Positions 1-9,822 of a stretch of DNA of 64,000 bases are shown here, in pieces. The first letter of the stretch is position 1; every line of letters starts with the position of its first letter. The stretch is from Dyadobacter sp. CY347. GTDB taxonomy: Bacteria; Bacteroidota; Bacteroidia; Cytophagales; Spirosomataceae. The DNA is taken from the NCBI RefSeq assembly GCF_021502655.1, contig NZ_JAKFFT010000008.1, positions 310,001 through 374,000 of the forward strand, in the 5' to 3' direction. The notes beneath the pieces were generated by a model. That model was given only the letters and a program-made list of their open reading frames with translations, did no database searches and was not told where the DNA came from. The position numbers were made by a program, and so were the translations under genes.

Positions 1-4
1 TTAA

Positions 5-40
5 CAAAAAAACGACAAGCAATCTAAGATCGCTTGTCGT
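5..40 (-). terminator. Rho-independent terminator of the DksA-like gene
   Basis: A perfect 9-bp stem (12-20 with 32-40) is followed, on the minus strand, by a run of T. It starts about 25 bases after the stop codon of the DksA-like gene and so closes that unit. Confidence 0.85.
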
Positions 41-65
41 TCAATGTTTATATGCTCCTTAACCC

Positions 66-449
66 TTAGCTTGCCCTTCTGAGCTTGGCTTCGATGGTTT
101 GCTGTGTATGGGGGACGATTCTTAGTCTTTCTTTTGGGATTAGTTTGCCGGTGTCGATGCAGATGCCGTAAGTGCCGTTTTTAATGCGTACCAAGGCATT
201 TTCAAGCTGGATAGAGTATTTCTGCAACCTCGCCGCTAACTGGCTCAGGTTCTCGCGTTCGCTGGCATCAGCGCCGTCTTCTACAAGTTTAGCAGAACCG
301 GCAGTAATGTCCGTTCCGCTGTCGTTCTTTTTACTTAAACCTCCTTTAATATAATTAAGCTCACTCATTGTGGCCTCCAACTTTCCGCGAATAAGCTCCT
401 CAAATTCCCTGAGTTCTTCCTCCGAATATCTTGTGCGTTCTTCTTGCAT
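66..449 (-). CDS. TraR/DksA family protein with degenerate zinc finger
   Basis: This is a 127-residue member of the DksA/TraR family, whose proteins bind the RNA polymerase secondary channel and often act with ppGpp. The N-terminal two thirds is predicted helical and carries an acidic turn (DGADAS, residues 58-63) where DksA has its coiled-coil tip. The C-terminal YGIC..TG..IP..RL block matches the family zinc-finger region, but only one cysteine (C97) of the usual four remains, so zinc is probably not bound. The frame continues upstream to a TTG at 491. I chose the ATG at 449 because a promoter box at 496-503 would put the transcript start near that TTG. The gene is monocistronic. Confidence 0.85.
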   Translation of the reverse strand: MQEERTRYSEEELREFEELIRGKLEATMSELNYIKGGLSKKNDSGTDITAGSAKLVEDGADASERENLSQLAARLQKYSIQLENALVRIKNGTYGICIDTGKLIPKERLRIVPHTQQTIEAKLRRAS

Positions 450-495
450 AATCTTAATTGATTTATAAATCTTTATTAAGGAGCGTTTCAAAGTA

Positions 496-503
496 CAAAA
501 GTA
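496..503 (-). promoter_or_regulatory. Bacteroidota-type -7 box for the DksA-like gene
   Basis: The minus strand reads TACTTTTG, a match to the TAnnTTTG -7 element of Bacteroidota. It lies 47 bases upstream of the chosen ATG. No convincing -33 TTG is seen at the right spacing. Confidence 0.45.
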
Positions 504-643
504 CTAGTATTCTGCCTATTTTGGAATAATTTACTACAACAAAGCGGCTGACTAAAAAATCTAACTCGTAGTGACATCCGGCTCTTTAACGGACAAAGCC
601 ATAACCCGGATCAGGAAATGGCTTTGTTAATCTTTTTCGCTTC

Positions 644-1624
644 TTACTTATAAAGCACTGATTTCACAGCTTCCACTACGCGTTTGACGCTCGGCAGAAT
701 CTCCTCGATCAATGTTGGCGCATAAGGAAGCGGCACATCGCGGTTGGTTACGCGGATCACCGGAGCGTCCATGTAATCAAATGCGTGACGCTGAATATGA
801 TATGTGATTTCTGTCGAAATGGATGCTAGCGGCCAGGCCTCCTCGACAACCACACAACGATTTGTTTTCTTAACAGACTCAATCACAGCAGGATAATCGA
901 TAGGACGGACTGTTCTCAAATCCACAACTTCTACATCAATTCCTTCTTTTTCCAATTGCAAAACAGCCGGCATAACCACGCGTGGGATCATTTTACCAAA
1001 GGAAACAATGGTAACATCCTTTCCCTGACGTTTTACATCTGCTTTTCCCAAAGGGATCAGATATTCTTCCTCAGGAACCTGCATTTTATCACCATACATC
1101 ACTTCCGATTCCATGAAAATAACGGGGTTATTGTCGCGGATAGATGATTTAAGAAGTCCTTTTGCGTCATATGGGTTTGATGGAACAACCACTTTCAATC
1201 CTGGCGTGTTGGCAAACCAGTTCTCGAAATTCTGAGAATGCTGTGCGCCCAGTTGCCCTGCATTACCGGTCGGTCCGCGGAAAACGATGGGGCACCCATA
1301 CTGGCCGGCAGACATGGAAAGAATTTTGGCAGCGCTGTTGATGATCTGATCGATCGCAACCAGAGAAAAGTTGAAAGTCATGAATTCAACAATCGGGCGA
1401 AGTCCGTTTCCGGCTGCTCCTACCGCGATCCCTGCAAAGCCAAGCTCAGCAATAGGCGTGTCGATTACGCGCTCGGGACCGAATTCGTCCAACATTCCCT
1501 GACTTGCTTTATAGGCGCCGTTGTATTCTGCAACTTCCTCTCCCATTAAAAAAATACTCTTGTCAAGGCGCATCTCTTCCGACATGGCGTCGCGAATGGC
1601 ATCTCTGAATGCTAATTCTTTCAT
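644..1624 (-). CDS. pdhB: Pyruvate dehydrogenase E1 component, beta subunit
   Basis: This 326-residue protein is the beta chain of the thiamine-diphosphate-dependent E1 enzyme, which decarboxylates pyruvate and passes the acetyl group to E2 lipoyl domains. The length and motifs are typical: a conserved MGEEVAEY stretch near residue 27 and the IDTPIAE motif ending at E60, the glutamate that activates the cofactor. A GLRPIVEFM block follows, and the C-terminal transketolase domain holds the VVEEAWP region. No alpha subunit, E2 or E3 gene is adjacent, so the complex is encoded at scattered loci. Pyruvate is the likeliest substrate, but a related 2-oxoacid is possible. Confidence 0.93.
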   Translation of the reverse strand: MKELAFRDAIRDAMSEEMRLDKSIFLMGEEVAEYNGAYKASQGMLDEFGPERVIDTPIAELGFAGIAVGAAGNGLRPIVEFMTFNFSLVAIDQIINSAAKILSMSAGQYGCPIVFRGPTGNAGQLGAQHSQNFENWFANTPGLKVVVPSNPYDAKGLLKSSIRDNNPVIFMESEVMYGDKMQVPEEEYLIPLGKADVKRQGKDVTIVSFGKMIPRVVMPAVLQLEKEGIDVEVVDLRTVRPIDYPAVIESVKKTNRCVVVEEAWPLASISTEITYHIQRHAFDYMDAPVIRVTNRDVPLPYAPTLIEEILPSVKRVVEAVKSVLYK

Positions 1625-1795
1625 TCGTAATTTTATAATTATTTAAATCTTAGAAGAAACCGTTGCAAATCCGCGCTATGTGCAGGAATCAAACCGCCCG
1701 GTTACATTAAAAGAGGTTTTGTATACTTATTTCAAAATGATGTGTAAAATTAGAGAAACAAGGTCAATTCTCAAATTCTTTATCCGAACTATTCT

Positions 1796-2671
1796 TCACA
1801 CCGGAATCACATCCACCTCCACCGAAAGCGTATGCTTTCCATAACTGAAAATGATCCCCTTTAATGGCGGCACATCGCTGTAATCACGCCCCCAGGCAGT
1901 GACAATGTGCCGTTCTCCCGGAACAACATTGTTTGTCGGGTCAAAATCACACCAGCCATGATCGGGAATATAAACCGAAATCCAGGCGTGCGAGGCGTCG
2001 GAGCCTTGTAATTTCTGTTTTCCGGGCGGCGGCAATGTTTCCAGGTAACCGCTCACATAACGCGCTGCAAACCCGAAACTACGGATGCAGGCAATGGCCA
2101 GATGCGAAAAATCCTGACAAACACCCTTCCGCGCAGCGAGCACTTCCTTAATGGGCGTATGAACTGTCGTAAAATCAGGAACGAAGTCAAATTGATTGTA
2201 AATCTTGCTGCAAAGCGTTTTTACACATTCATACAAAGGCATGTCTTCCTGAAAACAATCGCGGGCAAACTCACGGACCTCCTGGTCCCACTTGACCATA
2301 GGACTCGGGAGCATATATTCCAGCAAAGAAATTTTCATCGCGCGATCTCCAAGCAAGCGCTGCCGGGCCATTTCAAACGACTCTTCCGAAGGCAAAAACA
2401 ATGACCCGTTGGCATCCACAAGCCGCTCAACCATGGCCGTTGTAAGCACAGTAAGCGTCTTATGCGGCGAATGCAGGGAAAAATAATGGGTTGTATTTCC
2501 GTAAAAATCCTTCCGATCAATGATCTGCGAAGGCTCCGGAGAAATGTTAATGGTAAAATTCTTGCACAACTGATCAGGCAAAGACCGGGGCGTCAGGCAT
2601 AGCAGGCTATGATAATTGTTCACGGCTTCTGCGTATTTGTATTCCGTTTTATGGATCAGTTTATATTTCAT
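1796..2671 (-). CDS. Transglutaminase-like protein, last gene of the ATP-grasp operon
   Basis: This 291-residue protein has the bacterial transglutaminase N-terminal beta domain (residues 1-80) followed by a transglutaminase/protease-fold core. The triad is visible: Cys in GVCQDF (about residue 185), His in SHAWISVY (about 227) and Asp in FDPTNN (about 243). The reading frame extends upstream to 2695, but the conserved domain begins at the ATG at 2671, which overlaps the end of the preceding ATP-grasp gene by 11 bases, suggesting translational coupling. No signal peptide is seen, so it is probably cytoplasmic. The family may hydrolyse or form amide or isopeptide bonds. The substrate is unknown. 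Confidence 0.9.
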   Translation of the reverse strand: MKYKLIHKTEYKYAEAVNNYHSLLCLTPRSLPDQLCKNFTINISPEPSQIIDRKDFYGNTTHYFSLHSPHKTLTVLTTAMVERLVDANGSLFLPSEESFEMARQRLLGDRAMKISLLEYMLPSPMVKWDQEVREFARDCFQEDMPLYECVKTLCSKIYNQFDFVPDFTTVHTPIKEVLAARKGVCQDFSHLAIACIRSFGFAARYVSGYLETLPPPGKQKLQGSDASHAWISVYIPDHGWCDFDPTNNVVPGERHIVTAWGRDYSDVPPLKGIIFSYGKHTLSVEVDVIPV

Positions 2672-5216
2672 CCGTGCTGTAATCCATAGGATCATAAAAT
2701 GAATGATGCATGAGCGTATGGCTGAAATACATGTTCGTCAGATTCACTGAAACGGAGCCAATAAGCCTGGAAACTTCGGAAAGCAGATGAAATAATTCCT
2801 GCCTTTCAAACACATTATTGCATTTGCTCAACTCGGTTACGTCGGCCAGCTTCACCAGTGTAGATGCTTTCAAAACGTATTTCTGGGCCTCGTTAAGCCG
2901 CTCGCTTCGGGTTGTTACGGGCAGCCTGCCAATGTTGCTTTTGAGCTCATCGAGCATGTAAACCAGTGAGTAAGGCAATGTTTTTTCCAACAAAACCATA
3001 TCCAGCATCGCTTCCACACTTAAATGCGACTTATATATCTGACGATAATTAACCAGTAAATGATGGTTGATCAATGTGGCCTCTATCAGCTCATTTTCTA
3101 CGCCGGGAGCATTTTTGACACCAAAATTAGACTGGATCACGCTCACACGCGACAAAATCCGCTCGATAAGCTTGCCCGTTTCCAGCAATAAAAAGCTGTT
3201 ATCACGTGGCATACTTTCAGCGATCACGCCCAGGAATGTGAACATATTATTAAACAACCCATCCAATGTCTTCTGAATGTTGTTGTTATGCATAGATGAG
3301 GCATTACGGATCTCGTGATAACCATTATCGATGAGGTCCACGATTCGCCAGATCTCCTGGTCCCACTGGTTTCTTACTGCGCCTACTGCATTCAAAAATG
3401 AACCGATATTGGCTGCAATGGTTCCTGCCCTGCCAGTGTTGGAAATAAGGTCAATGATCTCAGTATAAGGATCTGCCATCAGATCTTCTTCCTTCAGAAA
3501 CCCCGGATATGTGGACGAAAGGTGGGTTAATGACTGCAATAATATCTTAATGTGCTCCTGCTTGGCCGAGCCGCCGAAATTCCTGTCCAGGTTCAGCACA
3601 TTAATGGTAATGTTCATAAACTTGATCACAGCCATCGTCCGCTCGCAATAACGGCCGATCCAGAAAAGGTTTTCCGCACTGCGGCTCGGGAGCGAGACGT
3701 GCTTATTAACCGAAACCGGGGATGTATAAACAATCTTCTCCTGAATATCTTCCGTTTTATCAGACACAATCCACGTGTCCTTCGACAATCCGCCGTATTG
3801 ATTTGAAATCACAAAACGGTCCTTCACCGGCGAGCTTCTTGTCAATCCGCCCTGCATCACGTGATAACCATCTTCATCAGCAACCAAAAAAGCCCTTAAT
3901 GCAGCATAGCGCGGTTCAATGTTACCATTGATCAGCGATGGCGTTGTGGACAAGCTTACTTCCTGCTGGGCAATGAACTCGTGCGGACGCTGAATGATCA
4001 TTCTTTTCAGGTCGTCCTTCTCATCAGAAGTCAGCAGCCTGCCGTAAATAGACCTGAACCTCGTTTTTCGGTTTGCTTTCTTGATAATCAGCTCATCCAT
4101 GTGATCCAGCACATATTTAAGCTCTTTCGAGTGCCCGCACCACCAGGTGGCAACGGACGGCATAATGAGTTTTTCACCTAAAAAATATGTGCATATATTG
4201 CCCATGAAGGCGTGAAATGCATGATTTTCCAACACGCTTGTTCCCGGTGCATTCAAAACCTGCACATTCCCAAGCCGAATGGCCTGTAACAATCCCGGAA
4301 CACCTAATCTTGAATCCTCGCGCAATTCCAGCGGATCACACCAGTCGTCATCGATACGGCGGATGATGACGTCCACTTTTTGCAAACCGTCAATCGATTT
4401 CAGCCAAACACTGCCATTGCGAACGAGCAGATCGTCGCCCTGTGCCAGCGTGTAACCCAGGTAGGAAGCCAAATAAGCGTGCTCGAAATAAGCTTCGTTA
4501 TTTGGCCCGGGAGTCAGATAAACAATGTTAGGAGCATCTTTCCTTTTATCGGATAGTTTTAAAACCGTGTTTTGAAGACTGTTGAAATACGGCGATAATT
4601 TACTCACATACATTCCCTCAGCCAGTTCGGGAAGCAGCTTACTCATCACCACACGGTTTTCCAATGTATAACCCGAACCCGAAGGCGCCTGCGTCCGGTT
4701 ATCCACCAGCCACATTTGCCCGTCCGGCCCACGCGACATATCCGCTGCATAAAGCGTCAGCTGTTTTTGGGCGGGAACCTTTATATCCACGCAAGGACGA
4801 AAGAAGCCAGTGTTATCAAAAACCAGTTCGGCGGGAATAATGCCATCTTTAACCAGGTTTCTTGGTCCGTAAAGGTCTTTCAGGATTAAATCGAGCAGGA
4901 TGGCGCGTTGCTGTAAACCTTTGGCAATGCCGTTCCATTCTTTTTGTTCGATCAAAAAAGGGATCGGGTCCAGCTGCCAGGGACGGTTGAGGCCGTCGGG
5001 CGTGCCGTAGACATTATAAGTAACCCCATTTTCACGAAGCTTACTGATGATCTCCTGGTTCCTGCTTTTCAGCTCATTCAGGCCTAGCTTTTCCAGTTTA
5101 GAAAAAAGGGCTTTCCAGTACGGCTTTACATTACCATTCAGATCGAGCACTTCGTCGTAAGAACTAAGCCCGCTTTGATATGACTGTAAAAGATCCACGG
5201 GAGCCTCGGTAAGCAT
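2661..5216 (-). CDS. Circularly permuted ATP-grasp protein fused to an alpha-E domain
   Basis: This 851-residue protein joins two modules that are often separate genes. Residues 1 to about 480 match the circularly permuted type 2 ATP-grasp family (COG2308-like), including YGTPDGLNRPW, DNRTQAPSGSGY and LTPGPNNEAYFEHAYLA. From about residue 515 an all-helical alpha-E domain (COG2307-like) begins with SRSAENLFWIGRYCER. ATP-grasp enzymes typically ligate a carboxylate to an amine through an acyl-phosphate. The gene lies between two transglutaminase-fold genes, 30 bases after the upstream one and overlapping the downstream one. Published comparative work on amidoligases predicted a role in peptide synthesis or modification. 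The actual substrate is unknown. Confidence 0.9.
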   Translation of the reverse strand: MLTEAPVDLLQSYQSGLSSYDEVLDLNGNVKPYWKALFSKLEKLGLNELKSRNQEIISKLRENGVTYNVYGTPDGLNRPWQLDPIPFLIEQKEWNGIAKGLQQRAILLDLILKDLYGPRNLVKDGIIPAELVFDNTGFFRPCVDIKVPAQKQLTLYAADMSRGPDGQMWLVDNRTQAPSGSGYTLENRVVMSKLLPELAEGMYVSKLSPYFNSLQNTVLKLSDKRKDAPNIVYLTPGPNNEAYFEHAYLASYLGYTLAQGDDLLVRNGSVWLKSIDGLQKVDVIIRRIDDDWCDPLELREDSRLGVPGLLQAIRLGNVQVLNAPGTSVLENHAFHAFMGNICTYFLGEKLIMPSVATWWCGHSKELKYVLDHMDELIIKKANRKTRFRSIYGRLLTSDEKDDLKRMIIQRPHEFIAQQEVSLSTTPSLINGNIEPRYAALRAFLVADEDGYHVMQGGLTRSSPVKDRFVISNQYGGLSKDTWIVSDKTEDIQEKIVYTSPVSVNKHVSLPSRSAENLFWIGRYCERTMAVIKFMNITINVLNLDRNFGGSAKQEHIKILLQSLTHLSSTYPGFLKEEDLMADPYTEIIDLISNTGRAGTIAANIGSFLNAVGAVRNQWDQEIWRIVDLIDNGYHEIRNASSMHNNNIQKTLDGLFNNMFTFLGVIAESMPRDNSFLLLETGKLIERILSRVSVIQSNFGVKNAPGVENELIEATLINHHLLVNYRQIYKSHLSVEAMLDMVLLEKTLPYSLVYMLDELKSNIGRLPVTTRSERLNEAQKYVLKASTLVKLADVTELSKCNNVFERQELFHLLSEVSRLIGSVSVNLTNMYFSHTLMHHSFYDPMDYSTDEI

Positions 5217-5246
5217 AATTCAATCAGTAGGGTTTGTCCTGCAAAT

Positions 5247-8200
5247 CTATTTGGATTTCCAGTATTTACGTAAATCCAGCGTATTTGGATACTCCGGATT
5301 GATTAATTCTATCGGCGTATCGCTTTTCATTTCTTTTTTGGTCTCCGCAATAAACCGCGAAACGCTGCCCGTTGATTTTTCCAGAATAGGCACTTCCTGC
5401 TTGGCCGATGGCGTATGTCCAAAACCCTGGAAAAGGCTTATTTTCCGCGATTCTGCCTCAAAACTGTTGACCGGATATGTATCAAAACTCCGGCCGCCGG
5501 GATGTGAAACGAAATAAGTACAACCACCCAAGATACGGTTATTCCATGTATCCACAATATCAAAAACCAGCGGCGCATCGGCTCCGATCGTGGGGTGCAA
5601 TGCGGATGGCGGGTTCCAGGCTTTGTAGCGAATTCCGGACACAAACTCACCTTTAATCCCCGAACTGCGCAAGGGAACACGGCAACCATTACAAACCAGA
5701 ATGTGCCTTCCCTCCACAAATCCGCTTACTTTCACTTGTAAGCGTTCCAGTGACGAATCCACAAAACGCGCCGTGCCGCTATTGGATAATTCCTCTCCCA
5801 AAACATGCCACGGCTCAATGCCCAGGCGCAGATCGAGCTGAATGTTATCAACCGTAATGCCGCCATAATGTGGAAAACGGAACTCGAAGAATGGGTCAAA
5901 CCAGGAAATATCAAAGTTGTAACCCGCCTCTTTCAAATCCCTAACCACGTCTACCATATCCAGATAGGCAAAATGCGGCAGCAGGAAACGGTCGTGCAAT
6001 TCTGTGCCCCAGCGAATGAGCTTATGCTTATAAGGTTCTTTCCAGAATTTGGCGATCAATGCGCGTACAAGCAATGTCTGCACCAAATTCATATGCTTAT
6101 GCGGCGGCATGTCAAATGCGCGGAATTCCAGGATCCCCAGCTGTCCCGTTGCAGAATCAGGCGAATAAAGTTTATCCATGCAAAACTCCGAACGGTGCGT
6201 ATTTCCGGTAATGTCCACCAGCAAGTTTCTGAAAATGCGGTCCACCATCCAGAAAGGCACTTCCTCACCTTCGGGAATTTGTTCAAATGCGATTTCAACC
6301 TCGTAAAGCTTTTCGTCCCGGCCCTCATCAATCCGCGGAGCCTGACTTGTAGGACCAATGAACGGCCCCGCAAATAGATAACTCAATGCCGGATGATGCT
6401 GCCAATAGGTGATCAAGCTTCTTAAAAGGTCGGGACGCCTTAAAATAGGGCTGTCCGCAGGTGTCGCGCCCCCAATGGTGACGTGGTTACCTCCGCCGGT
6501 TCCGGTATGGCGGCCGTCAACCATGAATTTATCCGTGCCCAGTCTTGAAAAGAACGCCTCTTCATAAAGTGCGCTGATATTATCAACCAGTTCCTGCCAG
6601 TTTTTCGCAGGATGAATGTTCACTTCAATAACCCCCGGATCGGGCGTAACGATCAGTTTCTGAACCCGGGCATCGGTTGGTGCCGCATACCCTTCGATCC
6701 GGACGGGCATTGTTAACTTTTCAGCTGTGGCTTCAATGGAGGCCATCAGGTCCAGATAATGTTCCAGATAATCCGTGGGCGGCAAATACACATAAATAAT
6801 GCCGTCCCGCTCCTCCACGCAAAGCGCAGTTTTAATGATGGGGAGCTCAAAAAGCAGTTTATCCTCCGCCTCTTTGTCTGTTAGTTCTTTTTCATCTTCA
6901 TCTTCCTCATCTTCAAAAATCGCATTCACCGGAAGCTCATAAGGCGGCGCAACCGATCCATAACGTGATTCTACAACCGGTTTAAAATCAATTAGCGGCG
7001 GCAGATCTTCGAATGGACTCCGCTCCACCGGCTGCTCGCGATGCGCCTTGGCAACTTCCGGCAAAGATTTCAGGGGTAACCGGAAACCGATTGCCGAATT
7101 TCCCGGAACCAGGAAACAATGATTGCGCTTAAACTGCCACGCAGAGCTCGACCAATGCTGTCCTTTTTCATTCCATTTAATAGGTAAAACAAAGCCGGCA
7201 GGATTATTAAGGCCTTTTTCAAGCAACTTCGCTAATGTTCTCCTTTCAATGGAATCTTTGAGGTTGACTTTCAAGGGATCAACATTAACCGGCAATTTGC
7301 CCTCTTCCATCGCCCAATAAATCGGGTCTTCGTAAGCTGGCGTAATGTTGTTTGTATCTAAGCCGAGATATTTTGTTAGTTCTGTTGTAAATATTTCAGC
7401 CTCGCGGAATGTGTATTTCGTTTGGCCTTCCTTTGTAACCAGATCATCGTTGCGCCACATCGGAACACCGTCATTTCGCCAGTAAAGGGCATATTGCCAT
7501 CTCGGGAAGGGCTCGCCGGGATACCACTTTCCTTGACCGAAATGCAAAAGTCCACCATGCGCAAACCGATTTTTGAGCCTTAATGACAAGTCGTAAGCCA
7601 ACTGCCTTTTCAACGGCCCATCAGCCGCCGTGTTCCATTCCGCCGATTCGAAGTCATCAATAGAAATGAATGTCGGCTCGCCGCCCATAGTCAGGCGCAC
7701 ATCACCTTCCTGCAAATCTTTTTCCACATCATGGCCAACCTGCATGACAGCCGCCCATTGTTCCTCAGTGTAGGGCTTGGTAACCCGCGGATCTTCGTGG
7801 ATGCGGAAAACTTTGTTATCAAATTCAAATGTAACCTCGCAAATATCCGTCGCACCGGAAACGGGCGCCGCGCTGGCGTAATCGGGTGTGCAGCAAAGTG
7901 GAATGTGCCCTTCGCTAGCGAAAAGTCCCGAAGTTGGGTCCAGACCAATCCAGCCTGCGCCGGGAACATAAGCCTCTGTCCAGGCATGCAGATCTGTAAA
8001 ATCTTCCTCCGGACCGGAAGGGCCGTCCAGCGACTTAATGTCGGAAGTTAGCTGCACCAGATAGCCCGAAACAAAGCGTGAAGCGATGCCCAAATGCCTT
8101 AATATCTGCACGAACAGCCAGGCAGAATCCCGGCATGACCCGCTTTTGATATTCAACGTTTCTTCGCAGGTCTGGACGCCCACTTCCATGCGAATGTTAT

Positions 8201-8675
8201 AATGTATTGCGTTGTAAATCTGCTGGTTAAGGTGAACCAGGAAATCAACGATCTTAATATCCCTGTTAACCTTTGCATTTTCAACCCACTCCATCAGCGC
8301 CGGACTGGCTTCTCGGGGTTCGAGATACGGGCCGAGTTCTTTCTTCAAAGTCTGCTCGTACGAAAACGGATACATTTCCGCATACTCTTCCACAAAAAAG
8401 TCGAAAGGGTTAATGACCTGCATTTTGGCAATAACCTCAATCTCAACGCTCAGTTCCGTAGTTTTTTCCGGAAACACGACTCTTGCCTGATAGTTGCCGA
8501 AAGGATCTTGCTGCCAGTTGATAAAATGGTTATCAGGCTTAATTTTTAACGAGTAACCTTCGATGGCCGTCCTGGAATGCGGGGCAGGACGAAGCCGGAA
8601 AATATGCGGTGAGAGTGAAACGCTTCGGTCAAACTGGTATTTTGTTTTATGGGAAATAGCAACTTTTATAGCCAT
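5247..8675 (-). CDS. Transglutaminase-DUF2126 protein, first gene of the ATP-grasp operon
   Basis: This very large (1142-residue) two-part protein starts with a transglutaminase N domain and papain-like core in residues 1-290: Cys in GSCRDSAW (about 182), His in DLHAWTEAY (about 230) and Asp in LDPTSG. A DUF2126 region covers roughly residues 330-1130, with MGGEPTFIS, HGGLLHFGQGKWYPGEP and DGRHTGTGGGNHVTIGG. An acidic Asp/Glu-rich segment sits near residue 600. The frame can begin at a TTG at 8720, but the family N-terminus starts at the ATG at 8675. It leads a three-gene operon with the ATP-grasp/alpha-E gene and a second transglutaminase. Its function is not established. Confidence 0.9.
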   Translation of the reverse strand: MAIKVAISHKTKYQFDRSVSLSPHIFRLRPAPHSRTAIEGYSLKIKPDNHFINWQQDPFGNYQARVVFPEKTTELSVEIEVIAKMQVINPFDFFVEEYAEMYPFSYEQTLKKELGPYLEPREASPALMEWVENAKVNRDIKIVDFLVHLNQQIYNAIHYNIRMEVGVQTCEETLNIKSGSCRDSAWLFVQILRHLGIASRFVSGYLVQLTSDIKSLDGPSGPEEDFTDLHAWTEAYVPGAGWIGLDPTSGLFASEGHIPLCCTPDYASAAPVSGATDICEVTFEFDNKVFRIHEDPRVTKPYTEEQWAAVMQVGHDVEKDLQEGDVRLTMGGEPTFISIDDFESAEWNTAADGPLKRQLAYDLSLRLKNRFAHGGLLHFGQGKWYPGEPFPRWQYALYWRNDGVPMWRNDDLVTKEGQTKYTFREAEIFTTELTKYLGLDTNNITPAYEDPIYWAMEEGKLPVNVDPLKVNLKDSIERRTLAKLLEKGLNNPAGFVLPIKWNEKGQHWSSSAWQFKRNHCFLVPGNSAIGFRLPLKSLPEVAKAHREQPVERSPFEDLPPLIDFKPVVESRYGSVAPPYELPVNAIFEDEEDEDEKELTDKEAEDKLLFELPIIKTALCVEERDGIIYVYLPPTDYLEHYLDLMASIEATAEKLTMPVRIEGYAAPTDARVQKLIVTPDPGVIEVNIHPAKNWQELVDNISALYEEAFFSRLGTDKFMVDGRHTGTGGGNHVTIGGATPADSPILRRPDLLRSLITYWQHHPALSYLFAGPFIGPTSQAPRIDEGRDEKLYEVEIAFEQIPEGEEVPFWMVDRIFRNLLVDITGNTHRSEFCMDKLYSPDSATGQLGILEFRAFDMPPHKHMNLVQTLLVRALIAKFWKEPYKHKLIRWGTELHDRFLLPHFAYLDMVDVVRDLKEAGYNFDISWFDPFFEFRFPHYGGITVDNIQLDLRLGIEPWHVLGEELSNSGTARFVDSSLERLQVKVSGFVEGRHILVCNGCRVPLRSSGIKGEFVSGIRYKAWNPPSALHPTIGADAPLVFDIVDTWNNRILGGCTYFVSHPGGRSFDTYPVNSFEAESRKISLFQGFGHTPSAKQEVPILEKSTGSVSRFIAETKKEMKSDTPIELINPEYPNTLDLRKYWKSK

Positions 8676-8985
8676 AGTTGAAGTATTACAATAGTCTTTG
8701 GTTAATTCGGCGCCAAGCAATTCATGCGCCTTTAAAAAAATGTATTATACCAATTTTTCAAAACATTTATTCTGATAAAATCATTTACACAAAATATAAT
8801 TTCTCATTAAAACACACATTCGAAGTTGCTATTTTGAACATTGCAATAACGGCATATGTTTTCTAACATGCCTCACATCTGCGCTATTCCTTCCAAATTT
8901 TCCGCTAAATGGCTCTTCAAAAGCCGATAATTGTTTAAAAGTTACGTAATTCGCTCAAAACCTTTACAATTACATTATCCTCAAA
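8676..8985. other. Divergent intergenic region between the transglutaminase operon and proC
   Basis: These 310 AT-rich bases separate two divergent genes and must carry both promoters. I see no stable hairpin, tRNA or convincing small ORF. Near matches to the TAnnTTTG box occur on both strands, but none has correct spacing. Confidence 0.6.
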
Positions 8986-9789
8986 ATGAAAATTGCAATA
9001 ATCGGCTGCGGCAATATGGGAATGGCCTTTGCGCGCGCTTTTTTGAAATTTGACCTGGTAAAAAAAGAAGACTTTTTATTGGTTGAAAAGAGCGAAGACC
9101 GGATGGAAAGCCTGAACGCATTCCAGCCGGGCGTCATTACGGGCATTATCGGGCCGCAGATTGGTGAATATGACCTGATCATTTTGTCAGTTAAGCCACA
9201 GGATTTCACTTCTGTTTCATTGGCTTTGCGGGAAGTTGTAAAGCCAAACCAGGTTGTGCTTTCCATTATGGCGGGTGTAACAATTGAAATTATACAAAAT
9301 GCACTGGACCATAAAGCGGTGATCCGCGCTATGCCAAACACGCCGGCAATGCTCGGGATGGGCATTACGGCTTATTCCGCCTCGCCGGAAGTGGACATTA
9401 ACCAGCTGAGAAAAGTCGAAAACCTGATCAATGCAACAGGCCGCTCGGTATTTTTAGAAGATGAAGATCAATTGAATGCAGTGACGGCGTTGAGCGGCAG
9501 CGGGCCAGCATATTTTTTCTATGTGGTCAAAGCGATGATCGAGGCCGGCAAGCAAATGGGCTTTGAAGAGTCGGTGGCTGCGCTATTAGTAAAACAGACC
9601 ATGCTTGGATCTTTTCATTTGATCAATACGGCTGATAAATCTTTGGATGAACTGATTAAGGCAGTGGCTTCCAAAGGTGGAACGACCGAAGCTGCATTAA
9701 AGCAATTTGAAGCCGGGGGGCTCGATGAGACATTAAAGACTGGCATCATCGCCGCTCAGAAGCGCTCCGCAGAACTATCGAAAGGCTAG
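8986..9789 (+). CDS. proC: Pyrroline-5-carboxylate reductase
   Basis: ProC catalyses the last step of proline synthesis, reducing 1-pyrroline-5-carboxylate with NAD(P)H in the cytoplasm. The 267-residue length is normal. The N-terminal Rossmann motif IGCGNMGMAF, the MPNTPAMLGMG block near residue 117 and the helical C-terminal signature TALSGSGPAYFF near residue 165 are all present. It begins with the only plausible ATG. The DUF1338 gene follows after 33 bases on the same strand, so the two may be cotranscribed. Confidence 0.96.
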   Translation: MKIAIIGCGNMGMAFARAFLKFDLVKKEDFLLVEKSEDRMESLNAFQPGVITGIIGPQIGEYDLIILSVKPQDFTSVSLALREVVKPNQVVLSIMAGVTIEIIQNALDHKAVIRAMPNTPAMLGMGITAYSASPEVDINQLRKVENLINATGRSVFLEDEDQLNAVTALSGSGPAYFFYVVKAMIEAGKQMGFEESVAALLVKQTMLGSFHLINTADKSLDELIKAVASKGGTTEAALKQFEAGGLDETLKTGIIAAQKRSAELSKG

Positions 9790-9822
9790 CATCACCCAAA
9801 AAACACTTTTTACACAACCACT

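Noticed and set aside
5805-6377. 190-codon plus-strand frame inside the transglutaminase-DUF2126 gene
   Set aside because: Antisense shadow; the minus strand carries clear DUF2126 motifs.
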